A DNA stretch of 64,000 nt, from NCBI RefSeq assembly GCF_030272615.1, contig NW_026729290.1:1-64000 (forward strand). The letters are read 5' to 3'. This DNA is from Cryptomeria japonica. Lineage: Eukaryota; Streptophyta; Pinopsida; Cupressales; Cupressaceae. Shown one piece after another: positions 57,450 to 64,000 of this stretch. A program made the position numbers and the translations under genes. Position 1 is the first letter of the stretch, and every line of letters begins with the position of its first letter. A model generated the notes under the pieces. The model had not been told where the DNA came from. It did not search any database and saw only the letters and a program-made list of their open reading frames with translations.

Positions 57450-57830
57450 AGGGGTTAATGTCATTCCTGAAAAAATTTGTTATTCCTTTCTTTCTAGATA
57501 CCCCATAGGATATATGGAAATGAAAAATTCCATAAATTTCTTATGGTTGGATTTTTAGTATTGCACCAACTCTTGAAACAATCTTGAATCTCCTCAGGGA
57601 ACACCCAATTTAAACCCTAATACTGGAAAAACATCGCCCATATAGGTTGGACAAAGGGATAGGAGATAAAAATATGGTTCATGGATTCCTCATCATTGAG
57701 ACATAGATAGCATTTGTTGGGCATGCATAATCCCCCCTTTCTTAGGTTATATGTGGTTAGAATTTTATTTTGCAAAAGAATCCATAAAAAAAAATCAATT
57801 TGAGGAGTCAAACCTTAGCACTAGGCCTTA
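57450..57830 (-). pseudogene. LINE-2 ORF2: zinc-binding region (zf-RVT)
   Basis: MTPQIDFFLWILLQNKILTT is followed by MPNKCYLCLNDEESMNHIFI, equivalent to the LINE-1 module at 22640-22990. Confidence 0.8.
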
Positions 57831-58399
57831 GCCCAGAAGGAACTAGAGTCTTGAGACTGAGCCAACATAAGGAAAATAGACACCATAGAATAAATCCCTG
57901 AAGGGGCACCGTCCCACACCAGTTCATCATTCCTTCTTCGATTAATAACTTCTTTGTTGAGCATTAAGTTAAAATTCTTTAAGTTAGGATCAATAGAGTT
58001 GAGGTCCACCCACTTTGATCTTTGTAGTTGTCAACAAATTTAACACCAAACTTGTCCTTGTAGGCTTGGATGATCATTTGAGAAACACAATGATCATTGA
58101 GAGGAGCTCCTCCAATCTAGGCATCATCCTAGAAATCCACCTTTCTACCATTACCAATGGCCCAAACTTTTCTCAAACTCACAATACCTTTAGCATGAGT
58201 AACATTGTTCCAAATAGTAGAGCCACTTGGTATCTGATCAAAGGCAAGGAAATCTTCCATGGTAGAGATCACACCTAAGTATTTAGCCTTTCAAATTTCA
58301 TCCCACTAACGAGTTCCCTGAGAGATTCTCCAAATTTGTTTGGCCAGAAGGCTCTTGTTCAAGGTTCTAATATTTCTCAGTCCCAGTCCCCCCACCTTT

Positions 58400-59865
58400 T
58401 TTGGTTTGTAGAAATTATCCCAGGAAATGAAGGCAACTCTCTTCTCCTCCTCAACCCCGGACTAGAGGAAAGCTTTCTTAATTTTCTCAATAGCATCTAG
58501 AAATTTACCAGATATTTTGAACAGGCTTAAAGCATAAATTGAAAGACTATGCAGAGAAGATTTTAAAAGATGGATTTTACTTGCTTGGATAAGAAGGGTT
58601 CCTTTCCACCCAGCCAACTTCTTACTGAATCTATCAACAAGACTATTCAAGAAAAAATCTGTAGGTTTCGTGCCCAAAGGAAGACCCAGGTAAATAGACA
58701 GGGGCTAGCCAATTTGGCATCCAAGGATCCAGGCCATCTTGTTTTGTCTTTCCTCAAGGGTGTTGAAGAAGAATAAAGATCTTTTCTCCCAATTAATTGA
58801 TTGAACCAAAGAAGAACTATAAATATTGAGAAGGTTGTTCATAGTAGATTCTTCTTTGCTCAATGAAGTACCCATTAAAATGGTATCATCAACAAATTGT
58901 TGGTGGGAACAAGCTTTGAATCTAGAAGAGGGAGACACTCCCAACAGAAGACCCTGAGAGACAAATTTTCTTGTAAATCTAACTAGACATTCAACCAAAA
59001 TAATGAAGAGAATAGGGGAGATGGGATCCCCCTACCTGATGCCCCTACAAGTTTTAAAGAAGGGGGAAGGCACACCATTCACAATGACAGATAAAGAAGG
59101 AGTCGAGATAAGTTGATCAACCAACTAAAAAAACTTATCACAGAAACCAAAAGCACTAAGTAGAGGTTGTCCAAGAACCCCCAGTCCACATGATCATAGG
59201 CTTTAGACAAATCCAATTTCATCAAGAATCCTTGTTTCTTCGATTCCACCAACTAGTGAATATTTTCATCAATAGTGATGATGAGTCAAGGATTTTTCTT
59301 CCAAGTATGGAGCCACTCTATTGGGGTGATATAATAGAAGAGATAATCATGAGAAATATGCTAGTAACCACCTTCAAGATAATTTTATAGAAAGAATTGC
59401 ATAAACTTATCGGTCAGAATTGATCCATTGAATCAGCCCCTAGACATTTAGGAATCAGAACCAAAAAAGTGGCATTGAGTTCCTTTAAGATAATCCTAGC
59501 CCCAAAAAATTCTTGCACTCCTTTAACCAGATCAATTTTGAGAATGTTCCAAAATGATTGAAAGAAGAACAATGGGAACCCATCCAGTCCTGGGGCTTTA
59601 CTGCCATTAAAGGAGAATATTGCTTTCTTAACTTCCTCCTTAGAGGGAATGGCAAACAAATCCTTGTTTTAAACATTATTAATGATGGAAGAATGGTCTC
59701 TAAGAGGGCCCTCTGAGAAAGATCATCCAATCCATTATCCACCAAGAGAGGAGATTTGAAAAAATTCTTGGCTTCATACCCAATCTCATCACCCTTCCTT
59801 GTTTCAATTCCACCAATTCTCAATTTAGAGATCCTATTAGTAGCCTTATTTTTCATAGTAGTCAT
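58400..59865 (-). pseudogene. LINE-2 ORF2: reverse transcriptase
   Basis: On the - strand: EEVKKAIFSFNGSKAPGLDG, NATFLVLIPKCLGADSMDQF, CSHQQFVDDTILMG (catalytic FVDD, about 58870), then GWKGTLLIQASKIHLLKSSL. Several frameshifts and stops. Matches LINE-1 RT block by block. Confidence 0.9.
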
Positions 59866-60951
59866 ATGGAAAAACCTGGTATTTTTGTCCCCATCTTTAA
59901 GCCAAAGAGTTCTGGACCACTATTTCCAAAATTCTTCATCTCTTTTGATGATCTTATGATACATGATAAGCACTTCATTTTCCTCTTTGATAGACACCTC
60001 AATATATCCACTGGTTTGAATTTTATCCTATATTTCCTTTATCTCAAGCTGGGTTTTGTACTTGGCAACAAAAAGATCCCCCAAAACTTCCTTGTTCCAT
60101 TTCTTAATATTATCTTTAACTTTTTAGTCATTCTATACATAGAAGTACCTTTGACATCAATCAACCACCACTCCTCAATGGCCTTCTTAAGGTTAGGATG
60201 GTCCAAACACATCCTTTTAAATCTAAATGGAAAGTTTCTTTTTACACTTATATTCTTCACCATAAAAACCACAGGAAAGTGGTCCAAACCAATCCATGAA
60301 ATAGCCAATAGGGAGAACATATAATGGATAAACTAGTCATCAGAGATTAGGGTCTTGTATAACTGACTTGAATAAGATCTCCCCTGCCCTTCGGTTGGTC
60401 TGGGTAGAATTGGCACCTTAGAGATCTATATCATGCAGACCTTGGTTATTAATAAAGTTCAACAGGTCCATTCTACTATCTAACTAAGATGGGATGCCCC
60501 CAAACTTCTCATTGTCATGGAGAGGGGTACTAAAGTCCCCCATGACCATCCACCATTCATCCTTAAGAGGAGACCAAATGGCCTTTAGCTTCTTCCAAAA
60601 TTTACATCTACCTAGTCTATTTTTAGGGGCATAAATGTTAATTAAGATCCAAGAGGTACCATCCCCTAAATGATGAAACCTAACAAAATCCAAATTACTA
60701 TCCTGCTTAACAAGCACCTCAGTAACACACCTTAGATTCCAGAAAATGGCAATGCCTCCAGAACCACCATCTGATCTACCTCCTAAAACTCCACCATTAT
60801 TAAAAAGATTGATCTTCTCAACTTTCTCTTTAGTCATTCTAGTTTCTTGGATAAGAACAATATCTAATTTATGCTCTCTAACTAAATTTCTAAGAATGTC
60901 ATGTTTATGTGGACTATTCAATCCATGAATATTCCATGAAACAATTTTCAT
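59866..60951 (-). pseudogene. LINE-2 ORF2: AP endonuclease and linker
   Basis: The best-preserved part of the window's LINEs: 155 open codons from 60951. MKIVSWNIHGLNSPHKHDIL, LIQETRMTKEKVEKIN, GGSGGIAIFWNLRC, SWILINIYAPKNRLG and WWMVMGDFSTPLHDNEKFGG. The C-terminal part contains LDHFPVVFMV in place of the SDH motif (60290). It nicks DNA in active relatives. Confidence 0.9.
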
Positions 60952-60959
60952 TAAATCTG

Positions 60960-62634
60960 TTTAGGGAACATAACATAAGGATTGTCATCTGAGTACCATC
61001 TACTATATTCTTGCTTGCCTCTCGATCTCTGATATGAATTGTTGATCTTCTTCCTGGGGGAGAGGAGATAAAACCCATATCGACTTTAGTCGTATTTCTT
61101 GTCTTTATTGGAGTAGCCTGAGGGGTTGATTTCGGCCCCTTTTTCCAACTATCGTTCATTCCACTGCTAGATATCATCCTCTTGGTTGTTCTAGGTGGTT
61201 GTCTTCCACTTGGAAGCATCATCCTCAGCTCACTTAGCACTTATGTTAAGCAATGAAGTCATTGGGGATAGCTGAAAGGTAGATTTCACCATATCCACCA
61301 ATTTTTGTGATTTTGATGACAAGATCCCTCCAAAGAGCAAACACCCCTGGGCATCCTCATAGTCAGATCTAGGGCAATCTTTGTTATGTTTTCCATAGTG
61401 CAATTTGAATCCACTTCCTCCTTGGTTTGCAGAACCACTTGTATTTCTCCATCTTCCAAGTTATCACTTTGTTCTTCATCCTGAATGGTGTTTTTCCATT
61501 CTCTCTCGTATTTTCCTATAATTTGATTCTCTTTCCTATCTTCAAACACATGGTTTTATAGGTTTTCCAAATTAATGTTCCTCTATTGCTCAAAAGTGTC
61601 AGGGATGATTACACTTTGGGATTCTTCTGCCATTTTAAATCCTTTTGGAATCACCAGTTGCTTAGCAAAAATTTTGGCTCTCCATTGTGTTGTCTTGTCT
61701 TTCTTCTCTTTCTCTTCGACAACCTGTAGAGGAACTTTTTTAGCAGTATGCCCTAACTTTTTGTAGTGAAAACATGCAAAAGGGACACTTTTATATTCCA
61801 TAGGTTGAACCCACTTCCCCAATCTGGGTTTAATCTCAATAGATAAAGGCATATCTGTTCCTTACATAACTCCCACAAAAATCCTTGCAAAGGCAAGTCT
61901 TCTTCTAGCTGCTATGATAGGGTCCATAGATAAGAGTTCCCCAAAGGAACTAGAGATTCCTTTGAAAACATCATCATCCCAGAACTCCAGTGGAAGGCTT
62001 GGTAATCTGACCCAAATAGGAGCTTGTACAAAAAAAGGTTCATTTAGGTCCATCTAAGGCGACCATTTTCGCAGAGCAAGCATAGATTTTCCAATCAACC
62101 AAGAGCCATCACAAAGCACCCTCGATATATCTTCCACACATGAAAATGACATAGACAGTGCACCTTTGGAAATGGTTGTGATCTCCACTTGACCTTTGAG
62201 CACCCTTTTACAATTAGCAAATGCATTGACAACATCAATATTTGCTCTAGGGCCCAACAAATTTCCAACTAGAGTCAAAGCCATAAGGTTAATGTTATGC
62301 TCAATCACTAGACTTGGAACTTGAATAGAAAATCTACCCCTTTTTGGTTCTGAGATATTACGCATTGTAGGGAGTGAAGACTTTCCACTCGATTTGACAC
62401 TGAACAGAGACATCTAGGACCGACCGATGTCCCTTCGAATGGGTCCCTACCTTGGGCTATCTCCAACATGTGATTCTCCCCTCCTCCCATCAGGATTAAG
62501 AGGCTTTTTGCCACCTTGTGGGTCCCCATCCACCGAATCCTTTCCATTCGGCTCAGAGGAGTCAGGGAAGTCCCGAGATTTGTCCTTTCCACCTGCTCCC
62601 TAGTTTGCCTATCCATTACATGGTTTCCCACCAT
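60960..62634 (-). pseudogene. LINE-2 ORF1 (DUF4283-like, zinc knuckle)
   Basis: On the - strand: MVGNHVMDRQTREQVER at 62634, with a frameshift near 62420. The DUF4283-like part runs GPRANIDVVNAFANCKRVLK, SFSCVEDISRVLCDGSWLIG, MLALRKWSP and APIWVRLPSLPLEFWDDDVF. The knuckle is degenerate, CFHYKKLGHTAKKV (about 61775), with the second and last Cys lost. A long hydrophilic tail ends just before ORF2. Confidence 0.82.
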
Positions 62635-62789
62635 GTCCTTAGTTCAAATTCAAAGTCACTCCCTTCTCTCGCTCCTGCTTCATGGTTGAACAAGGATTCT
62701 CCTTATGTATTACAATTGGGAATGCACGTTCATTCAGGAAGACTACCTAGATCTCATTGCTCAAACAAGAAACCCAGAAAGGATACAAC

Positions 62790-63860
62790 TTAAGGGAAGG
62801 TTCACTACCTTATAGGAAGTCTCACTGACTTACAATAGAATTCAAATAACAATCGGGATTACATGAATTGTGAAAATAGCATCTCCATATGATTGGATAC
62901 AATTCCAGGTAAGCAAAATGTTTTCTCTACAACACTTCTCTTCTCTTCTTCACTTCCAAAAGATGAAATTGCTTGTTTGCACATACAACTTGATCATACA
63001 CTCACTCAAGAATTAGAGACTCACAATCTTACATGATAATTATATTTATTTATATAAGACATCAACCTATATTTAAAGGTCGGCTAAAACCTCAATACAA
63101 ATTACAAAATAATAACCTCACACACTACAAAAACATATGTGACCAAAATAATGTTAGCTAAGACATAGTATGGACCCAAAGCAACACCACAAACATGAAA
63201 CACCTCCAAAAATTACACCTCAATCATCCGCAACAGGCTACAACCACCAAGAATGTCACATAATATGAAGAACATCATCAAACCAAGAAAATATTGAATA
63301 ACTCGCACAACGATCAATGTGGACCATAAATACACATAGAAAATGATCTAGAAATATTCACAGGCAACGTAAATTGCACTACAACAACCACAACAACTCT
63401 GATTACCAAAATCATCACCATCTCAACATTAGAGCTCAAGAACACCATCAAAACTGACTATCAATATGAAATATTCACGCATGGACATCTAAATAATGGA
63501 CCAATCAAACTAAGGACACACATCAACATCCAGAACACATCTCATACATCCACAACTAAAGCTATAGCAATTATGAAGCAATTCAGAGTACAAACTAGAA
63601 AACCAAATAACACAAACAACTCAATATGAATCTCAATATCAGATCTCATAACTTGATCAGAAGATCATGCAGACCACTAAAAATTATGTTGAATCAACTA
63701 GAGATAGTTTTCTCAAAAACCATTAAACCGCATCAGCTCAACTACAACACATTGACCAAACCAACTCTTTTAATCTAACTGCAATATTGTTTTCACAAGA
63801 ATAATATGTTGACAACAATGACAACACATCATTCTAGAAAACTCTCAGCAATATCCAACA
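62790..63860 (+). repeat. LTR E (probable solo LTR), right part
   Basis: Begins near AAGGTTCACTACCTTATAGG and contains a TATA box TTTATATAAGAC (63049-63060). It ends ...ATATCCAACA at 63860, followed by ATTTA (63861-63865), near-identical to GTTTA before 38503. Together with 38503-38728 the LTR is about 1.3 kb. No internal region or partner LTR is present, hence solo LTR. Confidence 0.7.
63047..63060 (+). promoter_or_regulatory. TATA box in LTR E
   Basis: TATTTATATAAGAC in the second half of the LTR, in + orientation, as expected for an LTR starting at 38503. Confidence 0.45.
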
Positions 63861-64000
63861 ATTTAAGTCCAATCACCAAATCATTAATTGGATGGTAATG
63901 ATAGATTTTAATTCTCCCCTAAAAGAGGATGAGAAACATGGGGATCACAAGCTTGTAGGGGATTGTAGATTTGATATTTTGGATTTCATAAATGAGAAAG
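63861..64000 (+). pseudogene. LINE-3 ORF2, endonuclease continued (runs off window)
   Basis: After the ATTTA duplication the frame gives KSNHQIINWMVMIDFNSPLK, then DILDFINEK at the edge. This matches endonuclease WWMVMGDFSTPL of LINE-2 and DFINDQ of LINE-1. The catalytic GDFN reads IDFN. It joins in frame with 38502 once the intervening 25 kb is removed. Confidence 0.85.

Larger units (their letters stand above)
38729..62790 (-). mobile_element. L1-type LINE with third ORF (LINE-2), split by LTR element D
   Basis: On the - strand: ORF1 (62634-60960), ORF2 (60951 to about 56780), ORF3 (about 56700-54964, continuing 39053-38940), 3' UTR and a short A run ending at 38729. Same family as LINE-1 by ORF1, ORF2, ORF3 and 3' UTR. 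The 5' end near 62790 is approximate and I could not find a convincing target duplication. Without element D it is about 8.1 kb. Confidence 0.85.

Noticed and set aside
62640-62800. Search for the LINE-2 target duplication
   Set aside because: Short similarities (TTAAGGGAA near 38675 and 62790; ACC.TAT near 38722 and 62808) are not at the right distance or are too short, so no duplication is claimed.
1-64000. CRISPR arrays, tRNA or rRNA genes, intact host genes
   Set aside because: None seen. Repeats present are LTRs, tandem arrays and inverted repeats of transposable elements.

Overview
The window is repetitive plant nuclear DNA. It is AT-rich, I recognise no intact host gene, tRNA, rRNA or CRISPR array, and nearly every stretch belongs to old, mutated transposable elements nested in one another. 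The number of non-autonomous LTR elements and their decay suggest a large-genome seed plant, perhaps a gymnosperm. That last point is inference from style, not from a diagnostic gene.

Region 1 (1-5097) is the 3' part of a Ty3/gypsy element of the Tat kind: an antisense plant-mobile-domain (PMD) ORF, tandem repeats, a polypurine tract (PPT) and a 3' LTR starting at 3609. Region 2 (5151-16650) is a gene-less LTR element (B). An older Copia element (A, 6685-15551, target-site duplication AACTA) sits inside it, with recognisable gag, protease, integrase, RT and RNase H, all broken. 16651-18028 is AT-rich DNA with nothing I recognise.

Region 3 (18044-37333) is a full-length L1-type LINE (LINE-1 copy, + strand) flanked by a 15-bp duplication. 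It has ORF1, ORF2 (endonuclease, RT, zinc-binding region, RNase H) and an additional downstream ORF3. ORF3 is split by a 10.5-kb CACTA transposon (24312-34782, TSD AAT, truncated TNP2 transposase, 209-bp-armed hairpin) and by a 983-bp terminal-inverted-repeat element (34901-35883, TSD AATG).

Region 4 (37349-64000) is a five-layer nest. A 5'-truncated LINE (LINE-3) is interrupted in its endonuclease by an LTR that looks solo (E, 38503 to 63860). E holds a second LINE with ORF3 (LINE-2, - strand). LINE-2 ORF3 is interrupted by LTR element D (39054-54963, TSD GTGCT). D carries a gag-like coiled coil with five zinc knuckles and a ~1,100-codon ORF where pol would be expected. D's gag is interrupted by gypsy-type element G (40982-48934, TSD CAAAG), which encodes only gag-protease. 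At every layer, removing the insert plus one copy of the target duplication rejoins the host element's reading frame, which is strong internal evidence for the map.

The most interesting material is the conserved third ORF of this LINE family, the large accessory ORF of element D, and RNA-hairpin-like repeats in element G. All are mutated copies here, so they are best read as fossils of families whose intact members should exist elsewhere in the genome.
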